Of a stretch of DNA of 64,000 bases, positions 7,751 through 16,397 are shown one piece after another (the stretch's first letter is position 1; every line of letters begins with the position of its first letter). The notes under the pieces were generated by a model. That model was not told where the DNA came from, did not search any database, and worked only from the letters and a program-made list of their open reading frames with translations. Origin of the DNA: JBDTSW01 sp963799815 (GTDB taxonomy: Bacteria; Actinomycetota; Thermoleophilia; Solirubrobacterales; 70-9); the NCBI GenBank assembly GCA_963799815.1, contig CAWCYG010000001.1, positions 1 through 64,000 of the forward strand. Reading direction: 5' to 3'. The translations under genes and the position numbers were made by a program.

Positions 7751-8335
7751 ATGAGCAAGACCCAGTACTACTGCGCAGCCTCGCTCGACGGCTACATCGC
7801 CGAGGCCGACGACAGCCTCGACTGGCTGATGGGTTACGAGGGGAGCTTCGACAGCGAGGGCGCGGAGCCCAGCCCGATGAGCGACGGCGGGAGCTACGAG
7901 CAGTTCTACGAGGGCGTTGGCGCGCTGATCAGCGGCTCGACCACCTATGAGTTCGTCCTTGACCACATCTCCGATGACGGCGAGTGGCCGTACAAGGGAA
8001 AGCCTTACTGGGTCCTCAGCTCGCGAGACGTGCCGGTGGCCGAGGGCGCGGGTGTGGATGTCCGCGTGGTGAACTCCGAGGTCGCTGAGGTCTACGACGA
8101 GTTGATGGTCGCGGCGGGTGAGCGGAACATCTGGGTCGTGGGAGGCGGAAACGTTGCCTCGCAGTTCGCAGAGGCGGGTCTCTTGGACGAGGTCCTGGTG
8201 ACCGTCGTCCCCGTCGTGCTCGGCGCGGGCAAGCCGCTGTTCGACAACCGGCTGCCCGGTGGGCCGATGCAGCTCGTGGGGACCCGCACGTTCGAGACGG
8301 GCATGGTCGAGCTGCGCTACGCCATCAGGCGGTAG
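7751..8335 (+). CDS. RibD C-terminal/dihydrofolate reductase-like protein
   Basis: 194-residue member of the RibD_C/DHFR-fold family (bacterial 'dihydrofolate reductase family' proteins, COG0262). The N-terminus YYCAASLDGYIAEADDSLDW and the central GALISGSTTYEFVLDH are typical. The nucleotide-binding IWVVGGGNVASQFAEAGLLD and the C-terminal VPVVLGAGKPLFD complete the NADPH-binding fold. It probably reduces an unknown pterin-like or other small substrate in the cytosol. The ATG at 7751 lies five bases after the end of tRNA-Ser(GGA), so it is read from the tRNA promoter or a promoter inside it. Function beyond the fold is not certain. Confidence 0.85.
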   Translation: MSKTQYYCAASLDGYIAEADDSLDWLMGYEGSFDSEGAEPSPMSDGGSYEQFYEGVGALISGSTTYEFVLDHISDDGEWPYKGKPYWVLSSRDVPVAEGAGVDVRVVNSEVAEVYDELMVAAGERNIWVVGGGNVASQFAEAGLLDEVLVTVVPVVLGAGKPLFDNRLPGGPMQLVGTRTFETGMVELRYAIRR

Positions 8336-8340
8336 CGCGC

Positions 8341-9012
8341 TTAGCCGCCAAGCAGCTGATCGGCCCCCCTAGGCTTGCTCTTGCGTGTGAGCAGCGCGTA
8401 GGGCAGGCCGAGGAACCAGCAGGCGACCGCGAGCCCGGAGCCAATCCCGAAGGCGACCGGGATCGAGATCGCGAAGAAGACGACCGGCGCGCTCGACATC
8501 CGGATCTCGAAGCGGTAGACGTCATCGGGCAGCTCCAGGTCCAGCAGGCCGTTGCGGTAGGCGTGCCGGAAGAGGACGACCTCCATTCCACTCACGATCC
8601 CCAGCGTGACCGCGTAGACCGTGACCGACAGGGGGTTCTCGAAGTAGTTGCCGAGCAGATCGGTCGGGAACGGCAGGAACGCGATGAACGCGAGATAGAC
8701 CAGGCTGAGCCCGATGATTCGCGGGTCCATCGCTCCCAGGAATGAGATGAAGCGGTGGTGAGCCATCCAATAGCGGCCGATCACGATGAACGAGATGAAG
8801 AAGCTGACGTAGGCCTCGGCGTTGTCGCCCAGGGCTTCGGCGAGCTGCTTGACGCTGCCGCTGGACTCGATCGTGGGCACGCCGATGCCGACGACGAGCA
8901 GCGTCATCGCGATCGCGAAGATGCCGTCGCTGAACGCGATCACGCGCGAGAACTCGAGCGTGTCGCGCCCGTAAACCTTGCCGCGGCTGGCGGCCGCCTC
9001 GCTCATGGCCAC
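8341..9012 (-). CDS. TMEM175-family (DUF1211) potassium channel
   Basis: 223-residue membrane protein of the bacterial TMEM175 family, which form tetrameric potassium channels. The hallmark first helix motif is present near residue 28 (VIAFSDGIFAIAMTLLV, containing FSDG). Five more hydrophobic helices follow, with HHRF after the third, matching the six-helix single-repeat bacterial form. The start could be ATG 9012 or 9006. Convergent with the RibD-like gene, the stops being five bases apart. It would set resting potassium permeability of the membrane. Confidence 0.9.
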   Translation of the reverse strand: MAMSEAAASRGKVYGRDTLEFSRVIAFSDGIFAIAMTLLVVGIGVPTIESSGSVKQLAEALGDNAEAYVSFFISFIVIGRYWMAHHRFISFLGAMDPRIIGLSLVYLAFIAFLPFPTDLLGNYFENPLSVTVYAVTLGIVSGMEVVLFRHAYRNGLLDLELPDDVYRFEIRMSSAPVVFFAISIPVAFGIGSGLAVACWFLGLPYALLTRKSKPRGADQLLGG

Positions 9013-9081
9013 AGCATATGAACGGGGTGGCGCCTCGGTCCCGCTATGCGGGACTGGCGCGCCAGCCGCAGAGTTTCGCCG

Positions 9082-9483
9082 CTACCGCCGCAGCAGCTTG
9101 AACGCCTGGTCCCACGAGCCCGCCCCGGTCCCACGAGCCCGCCCCCAGCCCGTAGCGGACCCATGCCATGCAGATCGGCTCGAGGTAGCGGGAGCCGTCG
9201 ATGCCACCGAGATCGACCGTCTCCCAGCCGAACTCGTCCAGGATCTCGGTCACGGTCTCCTTGGCGGCGGGATCATCGCCGGCGATCAGCATTGTCGGCG
9301 GGCCGTCGGGTAGGTCCGGGTCGACCATATGGGCGTTGGCGACGATGTTGAACGCCTTCACCACTCGTGACTCGGGCGCCCAGCCCTGGACGCGCTCGCC
9401 CGAGGGAGTCGTCGAAGCCCACGAAGAGCTCGGGAGGGCTTGCGTTCCTCGAAGCGCAGGGGATTCGTCGTGTCGATTACACC
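9082..9483 (-). pseudogene. C-terminal fragment of an F420-dependent NADP oxidoreductase-type protein
   Basis: Homology begins at VIDTTNPLRFEE (9480), runs through GWAPESRVVKAFN and PDGPPTMLIAGDDPAAKETV, and ends at YLEPICMAWVRYGL. These are the second half of NADPH:F420 oxidoreductase-type Rossmann proteins (about 200-220 residues when complete). The N-terminal Rossmann half is absent: the fragment starts where tadA ends. Two further lesions are visible: a one-base shift near 9405, and a 19-bp tandem duplication at 9108-9145. Removing one copy restores a normal end, GSWDQAFKLLRR and stop at 9082-9084. A dead gene unless a large part is missing from the assembly. Confidence 0.75.
9108..9145. 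repeat. perfect 19-bp tandem duplication inside the F420 oxidoreductase remnant
   Basis: GGTCCCACGAGCCCGCCCC occurs twice head to tail (9108-9126 and 9127-9145). Nineteen is not a multiple of three, so the duplication shifts the frame. With a single copy the C-terminus reads GSWDQAFKLLRR and ends normally. Confidence 0.95.
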
Positions 9484-9486
9484 CCC

Positions 9487-9954
9487 TTACCTCCTCGTCG
9501 CGAAGAACGATTCCAGCAGACCGGCCGACTCGGCGGCCAGCAGGCCCCCGTCCACCTGTGGCCGGTGATTCAGCCGCGGCTCGGCGAGGATGTCGAACAC
9601 GCTTCCGGCGGCCCCGGCCTTCGGGTCGGTGGCCCCGAACACAACGCGTGGAACGCGCGCGAGGACGATCGCCCCGGCGCACATCGCACAGGGCTCAAGC
9701 GTCACGTAGAGGACCGAATCGGCAACCCGCCACCCTCCGAGGCGGTTGGCCGCCTCGCGCAGAGCCAGGATCTCGGCGTGGGCCGTCGGATCCGCGCGCA
9801 GTTCCCGCTCGTTGCCGGCGGCAGCCAGCACCTCCCCCTCGCGGACCACTAGAGCTCCGATGGGAACGTCGCCCGCCTCGGCAGCGCGCTCCGCCTCGCG
9901 CAGAGCGAGTCGCATGAAGTGCTCATCGCGCCCAAAGTAGATGCGCTCGGTCAC
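9487..9954 (-). CDS. tadA: tRNA-specific adenosine deaminase TadA
   Basis: 155-residue zinc deaminase that converts A34 of tRNA-Arg(ACG) to inosine. The catalytic HAE (His59, Glu61) and zinc-binding PCAMC (Cys89, Cys92) are in place, and the length matches TadA rather than cytidine deaminases. The segment GDVPIGALVVREGEVLA before them and the LNHRPQVDGG region near the C-terminus are also standard for TadA. The expected substrate, tRNA-Arg(ACG), is encoded at 45490-45563. Start ATG at 9954; a few residues (TERIYFGRDEHF) precede the usual family core. Confidence 0.93.
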   Translation of the reverse strand: MTERIYFGRDEHFMRLALREAERAAEAGDVPIGALVVREGEVLAAAGNERELRADPTAHAEILALREAANRLGGWRVADSVLYVTLEPCAMCAGAIVLARVPRVVFGATDPKAGAAGSVFDILAEPRLNHRPQVDGGLLAAESAGLLESFFATRR

Positions 9955-9996
9955 GCCCCGAGTATGGCCTGGGTCGCGAAGGTGTGAAGCGCTGAG

Positions 9997-10440
9997 CTAG
10001 GTCGTGCGAACGATGTAGACGCCGCAGGGGGCGTGATGAGAGACCTTGTTGGGGACGCTCCCGAGCAGGAAGCGCTTCGTCCCGGTCATGCCCTTGTTCC
10101 CGACCACGATCAGGTCGGCGCCCGTTTCCTCGGCGACATCGAGAATGGAGTCGGCGGGATCGCCCTCGCGGGCGTGGGTGTTGACCTCGAGTCCATCGTC
10201 CCTGGCGGCGCCGGCCGCATTGTCGAGCGTCGCGTTCACTTCCTCACGGGGGCCAACGCCGTGCGCGACATCACCTGGGACCTCCGCGGATTCCTCGCGC
10301 AAGCGCTCCTGGGGGACAGACAGATAGGCGCTCACGATCTCGAGCGACGCCCCGCTCATCTTCGCGAGCTCGATCGCCTGTCGGACCGCCTGAGCGGCAG
10401 TCTCAGATCCATCCGTGCCGATAACGATGCGAGTGAACAA
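9997..10440 (-). CDS. universal stress protein (UspA family)
   Basis: 147-residue single-domain Usp. It begins with the usual IVIGTDGSETAAQAVRQAIE and ends with the ATP-binding signature VGNKGMTGTKRFLLGSVPNK (G-x2-G-x9-G-S/T) followed by SHHAPCGVYIV. It should therefore be an ATP-binding Usp dimer active under stress or starvation. Start ATG 10440, preceded by GGAGG (GAAAAGGAGGCGCCC), a good ribosome site. The middle of the protein (VPGDVAHGVGPREE) is a little longer than average. No partner gene is obvious. Confidence 0.88.
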   Translation of the reverse strand: MFTRIVIGTDGSETAAQAVRQAIELAKMSGASLEIVSAYLSVPQERLREESAEVPGDVAHGVGPREEVNATLDNAAGAARDDGLEVNTHAREGDPADSILDVAEETGADLIVVGNKGMTGTKRFLLGSVPNKVSHHAPCGVYIVRTT

Positions 10441-10491
10441 GGGCGCCTCCTTTTCGCTGCGAACGGCGCCATCCTATGCCCACGCCGCGCT

Positions 10492-10578
10492 TCAGAAGAG
10501 CTTGATGGCGGCAATGACCATCGATGCGAACAGCGCGAGGACCAAGATGATGAGGCTGACGAGCCAGCTTCGGGGCAC
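10492..10578 (-). CDS. possible 28-aa single-span membrane peptide
   Basis: GTG at 10578 opens a 28-residue frame: a short basic start (PRSW), then one long hydrophobic helix (LVSLIILVLALFASMVIAAI) and KLF. It sits 51 bp upstream of the Usp start on the same strand. Only a weak AGG precedes the start. The shape is that of a small single-transmembrane protein, but so short a frame could be chance in this G/C-rich DNA. Confidence 0.35.
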   Translation of the reverse strand: MPRSWLVSLIILVLALFASMVIAAIKLF

Positions 10579-10629
10579 GCACCTAGCGTAGGGCTTGTGC
10601 GGCACACCGGACCATAGACTCAGCCCGCC

Positions 10630-11623
10630 GTGGCGACCGTGCAGACCGTAACCGGGCCGATCGACGCGTCAGAGCTGGGCACGACGCTGATTCACGAACA
10701 CCTCCGGGCGCGCGACGAGGCCGTCTTGGCCCAGTGGCCGCACGTGAGCTCGGTTGCGGCCGACCCCGCCCCCACCGAGGTGGGGGTGGACGAGATCTTT
10801 CGGGTGGCCGCCGACTGTGCCCGGAGTGTGATGGAGCGCGGCGTCAGCACCATCTGCGATCCAAGCTGCATGTTCCTCGGTCGCGACATCGAGCTGATGC
10901 GAGGGGTCGCGGCCGAGACCGGACTCCAAGTCGTGCCGTGCACCGGCATCTACACCTACGACCCGCTGCCGATGTTCTTTATGACCCGCGAGCCAGACGC
11001 GATTGCGGAGCTGTTCGTCCACGACATCGAGACGGGCATCCAGGGCACCGACGCCAGGGCTGCCTTCCTCAAGTGCGCCGCCGACGAGCCCGGGCCTCAC
11101 CGAGAACGTCCAGAAGGTCCACCGCGCCGTCGCGAAGGCGTCGATCGCCACCGGCGCGCCGATCATGGCCCACTCCCGGCCCGTCAGCGAGACGGGCCCC
11201 GGGCAAATCGAGATCTTCGAGAAGGAGGGCGTCGACCTCTCACGCGTGCAGATCGCGCATACCGGAGACACCGACGACCTCGACCACATCGAGCGCCTGC
11301 TCGAGAAAGGCGTGTGGATCGGCCTCGACCGCTTCGGCCTCGAGATCTTCCTGCCCTACGAGCGGCGGATCGCCACGGCGCTCGCGTTGCTCGAGCGCGG
11401 CTACGCAGAGCGCATGTTCCTCTCGGCGGACTACTGCGGAACGCTCGACTGGTATCCGGTGGAGGTGGCGAAGGCGCTGATGGAGGGCGGCGCCGAGAAG
11501 GACTGGTCGATGAACATCGTCCACGACAAGGTCATCCCCGATCTGCGCAATGGTGGGATGACCGAGGAGCAGCTCGAGACGATGCTCGTCACAAACCCAC
11601 AGCGCTGGCTTACCGGCGGCTAG
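10630..11623 (+). pseudogene. phosphotriesterase-family (amidohydrolase) metal-dependent hydrolase, one frameshift
   Basis: Two-metal amidohydrolase of the phosphotriesterase/lactonase (PTER) family. From GTG 10630 the frame shows the first metal ligands LIHEHL, then STICDPSCMFLGRD and the bridging carboxylated Lys region AFLKCAADE. After one extra C near 11095 the second frame continues with TENVQKVHRAVAKAS, GAPIMAHSRP, VQIAHTGDTDD and MFLSADYCG, which carry the remaining His and Asp ligands. Dropping that base restores an unbroken ~330-residue protein of normal family length. All catalytic positions are otherwise intact, so an assembly error in the CGGGCC run is as likely as a real mutation. 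Substrate unknown. Confidence 0.85.
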
Positions 11624-11719
11624 GGCGAGGGACTACGCATTCACCTTGAACGTCCGCTGTCCCGGCGGGCGCGGGCCCATCCCTTGCCCGTGCGGACACA
11701 GTGTTAGGGTGAGCTCAGA

Positions 11720-12178
11720 GTGTCCGAGGCCACGCTGCACACGAACGCCGGCGCCATCAAGGTGGAGCTCTTCGACGGTGATGCGCCCAAGACCGTGGAG
11801 AACTTTCGCAAGCTCGCGGGCGACGGTTTCTACGACGGGCTCACCTTCCACCGGGTGATTCCTGACTTCATGATCCAGGGCGGATGTCCGGAGGGCACAG
11901 GCACGGGCGGCCCTGGCTACACCTTCGAGGACGAGTTCAACGACAACAAGGTCGTCCGTGGTGCGCTCGCCATGGCCAACGCCGGGCCCGACACCAACGG
12001 GTCGCAGTTCTTCATCGTCACCACCGGCGAGGCCCCGTGGCTCGACGGCAAGCACACCGTCTTCGGTCGAGTCGCGGAAGGCATGGACGCCGTCGACGCG
12101 ATCGAGGGCACGCCGACGAGCGGCGGCGATCGCCCGATCGAGCCTCAGGTGATCGAGCGCGTCGAGCTCGACGCCTGA
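11720..12178 (+). CDS. peptidyl-prolyl cis-trans isomerase, cyclophilin type
   Basis: 152-residue cytosolic cyclophilin that isomerises prolyl bonds during folding. The active-site segment FHRVIPDFMIQGG carries the catalytic Arg, Phe and Gln. MANAGPDTNGSQFFIVT and WLDGKHTVFGRV complete the cyclophilin core. No signal peptide, so cytoplasmic. The start is GTG 11720 (SEATLHTNAG), the usual short N-terminus for actinobacterial PpiB-like proteins. A hexamer reading AGGGTGAG precedes it. Confidence 0.93.
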   Translation: MSEATLHTNAGAIKVELFDGDAPKTVENFRKLAGDGFYDGLTFHRVIPDFMIQGGCPEGTGTGGPGYTFEDEFNDNKVVRGALAMANAGPDTNGSQFFIVTTGEAPWLDGKHTVFGRVAEGMDAVDAIEGTPTSGGDRPIEPQVIERVELDA

Positions 12179-12224
12179 ATCTCACGCATTAACATCCGTT
12201 GCGCCCGACGCCGATAAAGGACAT

Positions 12225-13391
12225 ATGGCGCAACACGGCTCAAATCAGGACAACGGACGTGTCCCTGAGGGTGCGGCCGGGCAGCGCTTCCGCGACCTGA
12301 TCGAGTGGCTCCCGGTCGTCGTCTACGAGGCCGAGTTCGGCCCGGAGGGCGACTGGTCCTACGTCAGCCCCCACGTCGAGAAGATGCTGGGCTACACGGC
12401 CGAGGAGATGATGGCCGACGAGAGCCTCTACGCCGCCCGCCTTCACCCCGACGATCGCGACGAGGTCATGGAGCTCGAGCGAACCGAGGCGGAGATGGCC
12501 CGCTCGAGCGACGTGACGCTGGTTAGCGAGTATCGGCTGCTCCACCGCGACGGGCGGGTGGTCTGGGTGCGCGACGAGGCGAGAATGGTCCGATCTGACC
12601 GGGCTGCCCCCTACTGGCGGGGCGTGTTGATCGACATCACCGAGGCACGCGAGGCCGAGCGGGCCCTGGCCGACTCGCATGAGCGCTACCGCGGCCTCGT
12701 CAACAGCCTGCCGGTTTGCGCCTATCAGGCCGACCCCCGCTCGGAGAGCCGGCGCCAGTTCGTCTCCCCGCAGGTCCGAGATCTGCTCGGTTACACGCCC
12801 GAGGAGTGGGCCGCGGATCCCTCGCTTTGGAACACCACCTTGCACCCCACCGACCGCTCGCGGGTGCTCCGCGACGAAGAGCGCCACGTGACGATGGCGG
12901 TCGGGACGCCCTGGGTGAGCGAGTACCGCCTGTTGACGCGATCCGGGGCGGTGATCTGGGTCCGCGACCGTTCGGTGGTCGCAGACGGGCATGACGGGCG
13001 TCGCGTGATCGACGGCATCATCACCGACGTCACCCCCGAGCACGCGACGGGACCGGGGACCGTGCGCGACGTTCTCCGGCTCACCTGTGCGAGCTGCGGT
13101 GCCGTCCACGCAGCCGAGCACGCCGGCCCGTGCATCGAGTGCGGCAGCGGCGACGTCGTCGCGGTGTCGATGAACGCGGCGCTCGCTGAGCTGGCCGCCA
13201 CAAGGATTCAGATGGAGACCCTCCTGGACGGGGTCCACCAGCATCTCGAGACCGTTTCCGGAGACGCGGAGCGAGCGACTCAGGGCGCTCGCCCGAGCCC
13301 CGCCGTCGAGCGCCGGATCATCACCCGGCCCACGAGCCCCTCGACCGCCTCCGTTCGAAGCCCTGACCCCGGCCTCAGGCGAGCCCGGTGA
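12225..13391 (+). CDS. tandem PAS-domain protein with C-terminal zinc ribbon
   Basis: 388-residue sensory protein without a kinase or cyclase domain. Two PAS_3/PAC repeats occupy about residues 20-145 and 150-275: the first has WSYVSPHVEKMLGYTAEEM and EYRLLHRDGRVVWVRDEARM, the second RQFVSPQVRDLLGYTPEEW and EYRLLTRSGAVIWVRDRSVV. A four-Cys module follows near residues 290-310 (LTCASCGAVH, GPCIECGSGDVV), then a helical stretch and a Pro/Ser-rich tail. The output mode is unknown; the zinc module may dock to a partner. ATG 12225. Confidence 0.85.
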   Translation: MAQHGSNQDNGRVPEGAAGQRFRDLIEWLPVVVYEAEFGPEGDWSYVSPHVEKMLGYTAEEMMADESLYAARLHPDDRDEVMELERTEAEMARSSDVTLVSEYRLLHRDGRVVWVRDEARMVRSDRAAPYWRGVLIDITEAREAERALADSHERYRGLVNSLPVCAYQADPRSESRRQFVSPQVRDLLGYTPEEWAADPSLWNTTLHPTDRSRVLRDEERHVTMAVGTPWVSEYRLLTRSGAVIWVRDRSVVADGHDGRRVIDGIITDVTPEHATGPGTVRDVLRLTCASCGAVHAAEHAGPCIECGSGDVVAVSMNAALAELAATRIQMETLLDGVHQHLETVSGDAERATQGARPSPAVERRIITRPTSPSTASVRSPDPGLRRAR

Positions 13392-13508
13392 TCAAGAGGA
13401 CGGCGGCCGCCACGACGTAGGCGGCAGTCGGGCTTGCAGATCAGGCCGGTGGAATCCTCGGTGGAATCCTCAAGCTCGATCCGCAGATTCTGGCTGCCAT
13501 GTTTTGGC

Positions 13509-15017
13509 ATGCGCGGCGCAACCTCCTTTAAGAATGGTTGGATACGCTGCCGCATCGCGCTGCGCCGCACCCCCCTGATCCCTTGCCTCACCGCCCTGTC
13601 GCTGGCGGTCGTGGGGTGCGGTGGTGGCGACGATGAGGCGCCCGATCGGGAGGCGGCGACGTATGAGCTCCCGCAGCTCGAGTGGTCCGACCTCGAGGAT
13701 TGCGGGAAGAAGCCCGGGCCGGAAACCGGCGGATTTCGCTGCGGCGAGCTCGAGCTTCCGTTCGAGCGCGAGGACGCCTCGTACGGGAAGATCACGATCG
13801 GTTTCGCGGTGCGGCTGGCGACCGAGGGTAACGGCGAGTTGGGGGACTCACCGATCTTCGCCATCGAGGGTGGGCCCGGGTTCGCCACGACCAACACGGC
13901 GGCCATCTACCGCAAGCTCTTCAGCACCGAGAAGAACCTGTTGCGCGAGCACGACCTGGTGCTGGTCGACATGCGGGGCACGGGGCGCTCCGAGGCTGTC
14001 GACTGTCCCGATCTCCAGAACGTCTACGGGCCGGACTCCGTCTCGCTCGCCCAGTGCGCCGCGAGCCTCGGCAAGCAGTTCGAGTCCTACCGGACCTCGG
14101 CGGCAGCCGATGACATCAACGACGTCCGCCAGGCACTGGGCTACGACAAGATCGCGCTCTACGGTGACTCCTACGGCACGTTCCTGGGCCAGTCGTACGC
14201 CTTCCGCCACGGCGAGACCCTGAACGCGCTGGTGCTCGACTCGGCCTACCCGGCATACGGCGAGGATCCCTGGTACCCCAGCCTCGTCCGCACCGGCACC
14301 CGAGCCATGCGGCGCGCCTGCGCCCGCGAGCCGACCTGCCCGGGTGGCGCCCGGGGTGCCGAGGAACGCATGGAGAAGATGGCGGAGCAGCTGCGCGAGG
14401 AGCTTCGCAACGTCGGCCTGCTGGTCGACGTGATCGTGAACGGCTACAGCGGGCCGCCCGACTCTTTTCTCGAGGTCGATGCGGCGATCCGCAAGTACCT
14501 CAACGGAAACAAGAAGGCCTACAACAGGCTGAATGAACCGGTCTGGATTGGGAGCAAGAACGCCAATGCTTACACCCGCTTCGGTGAGCTCGGCGTGGGC
14601 TGCAACGACTACCCGATGATCTGGGACAAAGACGCCTCGGAGCCCGAGCGTCGCGCGCAGCTCGAGGAGGCGATCCGCGAGTACGACCCCAAAGCGTTCC
14701 CGCCCTTCACCCCCCGCGAGGTCGCCTACGCGCCCGAGTTCGGCTACCTCGAGTGCCTCACGTGGCCACAGCACACCGACCTCTACGAGCCGCCGGTCGA
14801 TCCCGGGACCGACGAACCAACGGAGGCACCGGTGCTCGTCCTCTCAAACGAGATGGACTCGATCACGACGCCCTGGGAGGGCGAGCAGGTCGCCGAGCTC
14901 TTCGCGGACTCCGAGTACTACGTGGCCCCCAACGCAGGCCACGTCCACGCGCTGTATTGGCGATACGGCAGGGGGGCGGACACGATCCGCAACTTCCTAA
15001 GTCAGACGATCGGCTGA
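13509..15017 (+). CDS. secreted lipoprotein alpha/beta hydrolase (TAP/tripeptidyl-aminopeptidase-like)
   Basis: About 500-residue exported hydrolase of the TAP-like/proline-iminopeptidase group. The N-terminus from ATG 13509 is basic, then hydrophobic, and ends in a lipobox-like LSLAVVGC, so it is probably lipid-anchored outside the membrane. It carries the oxyanion motif FAIEGGPGFAT, the LVDMRGTGRS segment, the nucleophile elbow ALYGDSYGTFLGQSY and a C-terminal TAP-like domain with PVLVLSNEMDSITTP and the catalytic His in NAGHVHAL. Six or more cysteines fit an extracellular disulphide-bonded protein. A TTG at 13434 would lengthen the N-terminus by 25 residues. Likely a peptidase; the substrate is not known. 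Confidence 0.85.
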   Translation: MRGATSFKNGWIRCRIALRRTPLIPCLTALSLAVVGCGGGDDEAPDREAATYELPQLEWSDLEDCGKKPGPETGGFRCGELELPFEREDASYGKITIGFAVRLATEGNGELGDSPIFAIEGGPGFATTNTAAIYRKLFSTEKNLLREHDLVLVDMRGTGRSEAVDCPDLQNVYGPDSVSLAQCAASLGKQFESYRTSAAADDINDVRQALGYDKIALYGDSYGTFLGQSYAFRHGETLNALVLDSAYPAYGEDPWYPSLVRTGTRAMRRACAREPTCPGGARGAEERMEKMAEQLREELRNVGLLVDVIVNGYSGPPDSFLEVDAAIRKYLNGNKKAYNRLNEPVWIGSKNANAYTRFGELGVGCNDYPMIWDKDASEPERRAQLEEAIREYDPKAFPPFTPREVAYAPEFGYLECLTWPQHTDLYEPPVDPGTDEPTEAPVLVLSNEMDSITTPWEGEQVAELFADSEYYVAPNAGHVHALYWRYGRGADTIRNFLSQTIG

Positions 15018-15102
15018 GCAGAACTACGGCCGGGGGCGTGCAGGGCCGCCCGGGCGTCGACCGCCTCGGCGCTCGCCCCCAGCCCAGTCGCTCATCGAGC
15101 GG

Positions 15103-16185
15103 CTAGACGGTCTCGGTCACAACCGTTGGCGACGGAGCGGGCGTCTTGATCGCGCGAGCCTCGCGCCACGTGAGCAGGCGGCCGTTGGATTCGTCGATCA
15201 CCTTCAGCCGGGTAGAGCGAATGCCGTCCCAGAAGGTGAGCACCGGGACGTCGTGGAAGATGGCGTTGTCGTCGTGAGCGCGCTGCAGGTTGTAGTTGGG
15301 GATGCGGGCGTTCAGGTGGTGCACGTGGTGCAGACCGATGTTGCCGGTGAAGAACTGCAGAACCTTCGGCAGCTTCAGGTACGAGGAGCCCCGCAGCGCC
15401 GCATCGGCGTAGCTCCACGAGTCGGTGTTCTCCCAGTACACGTCCTCGAACTGGTGCTGGACGTAGAAGAGCCATACCCCGGCCGTGCCGGCGCCGATCC
15501 AGATCGGGAGCTGCACCATCAGGGCCTCCTGCCAGCCGACGAGCAGGCAGAGCCCTGTGAGCACCACAACCACCGCGACGTCGGTGAGCAGGACGCTGCG
15601 GCGCTGGGCCTTGCCCGCCTGGCCGCCCCAGAAGCGTGGCATCACCAACAGCGAGTAGATGGGCCCGATCCCGAACATGACGAGCGGGTGCCGGAAGAGG
15701 TAGTAGCCGAGGCGCCCGCGCCACCCCTTGGCCCGGTACTCGGTAAGCGTGAGCGTGGGAACGTCGCCCTGCCCGCGGCGATCGAGGTCTCCGGCGGCGC
15801 CGTGGTGGGCCCAGTGGTCCGCGCGCCAATTCTCAAACGGCTGCAGGACCAGCAGCGAGCAGAAGATGCCGAACCACTTGTTGGCCGTCCGGTTTGGCAG
15901 AAAGGAGCCGTGCGTGCAGTCGTGAAAGAGGATGAAGGTGCGGAGCAGGAACCCGGCGGCTGGGAGCGCGAGTGCGAGCACCAGCCAGTAGGAGACGCCG
16001 GCGTCGAGCAGCAGGTACATCGCGATGTTGAGCCCGAGGTAGGGCACGACCGACGTCGCGATGTCAATCAGGCTGCGCCCCCAGCGGGGATCCGCATACG
16101 GCTGCAGGTCGATCGCCCACTGCGGGCGCTCGCGCTTCGGTTTCGGAGCAGCAGGTGGCGTGGGTGCTTTTGTAACAGCGTCCAT
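15103..16185 (-). CDS. membrane fatty-acid desaturase
   Basis: 360-residue di-iron membrane desaturase that inserts a double bond into acyl chains of lipids or acyl-CoA. The three histidine boxes are HDCTH (residues 88-92), HWAHH (124-128) and HHVHH (286-290), with NIGL before the last as in acyl-lipid (DesA-like) desaturases. Several transmembrane helices lie between residues 45 and 240. ATG 16185 follows a long A/T-richer stretch. It is divergent from the WS/DGAT gene with a shared 212-bp region, which suggests joint control of storage-lipid synthesis. Confidence 0.92.
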   Translation of the reverse strand: MDAVTKAPTPPAAPKPKRERPQWAIDLQPYADPRWGRSLIDIATSVVPYLGLNIAMYLLLDAGVSYWLVLALALPAAGFLLRTFILFHDCTHGSFLPNRTANKWFGIFCSLLVLQPFENWRADHWAHHGAAGDLDRRGQGDVPTLTLTEYRAKGWRGRLGYYLFRHPLVMFGIGPIYSLLVMPRFWGGQAGKAQRRSVLLTDVAVVVVLTGLCLLVGWQEALMVQLPIWIGAGTAGVWLFYVQHQFEDVYWENTDSWSYADAALRGSSYLKLPKVLQFFTGNIGLHHVHHLNARIPNYNLQRAHDDNAIFHDVPVLTFWDGIRSTRLKVIDESNGRLLTWREARAIKTPAPSPTVVTETV

Positions 16186-16268
16186 AAATAGTCAAAGATC
16201 CGCCGGAGCGAAAAGCTAGGCCTGCCCAGCGGCCGCACCACTCTAGTGCCTCGGAGGGCTTCCGTGTG

Positions 16269-16293
16269 TAGGGAGTTTGGGTTCCCTAACTCC
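16269..16293. promoter_or_regulatory. nested inverted repeat between desaturase and WS/DGAT genes
   Basis: TAGGGA (16269-16274) and TCCCTA (16283-16288) form one inverted repeat with an 8-bp spacer. GGAGTT (16272-16277) and AACTCC (16288-16293) form a second overlapping it. It lies about 84 bp from the desaturase start and 105 bp from the WS/DGAT start. The arrangement resembles a dimeric repressor operator; no repressor gene is adjacent. Confidence 0.4.
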
Positions 16294-16397
16294 GGAGCTC
16301 TTGAGCACCTACTCTCCGTACCCACGACACCCCTCTCCCAAAACGATGTCGGCCGACGCCGCCCCGCGGCACGGGAAGCCGGAATAATCCCGTGGGC

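Noticed and set aside
13391..13440. hydrophobic short frame on the minus strand ending inside the PAS gene
   Set aside because: It reads YVVAAAVLLITGLA but has a stop codon just upstream and no start codon.
13440..13470. 12-bp tandem repeat GGTGGAATCCTC upstream of the lipoprotein gene
   Set aside because: Only two copies, no symmetry with the promoter and probably chance or slippage; not called as a site.
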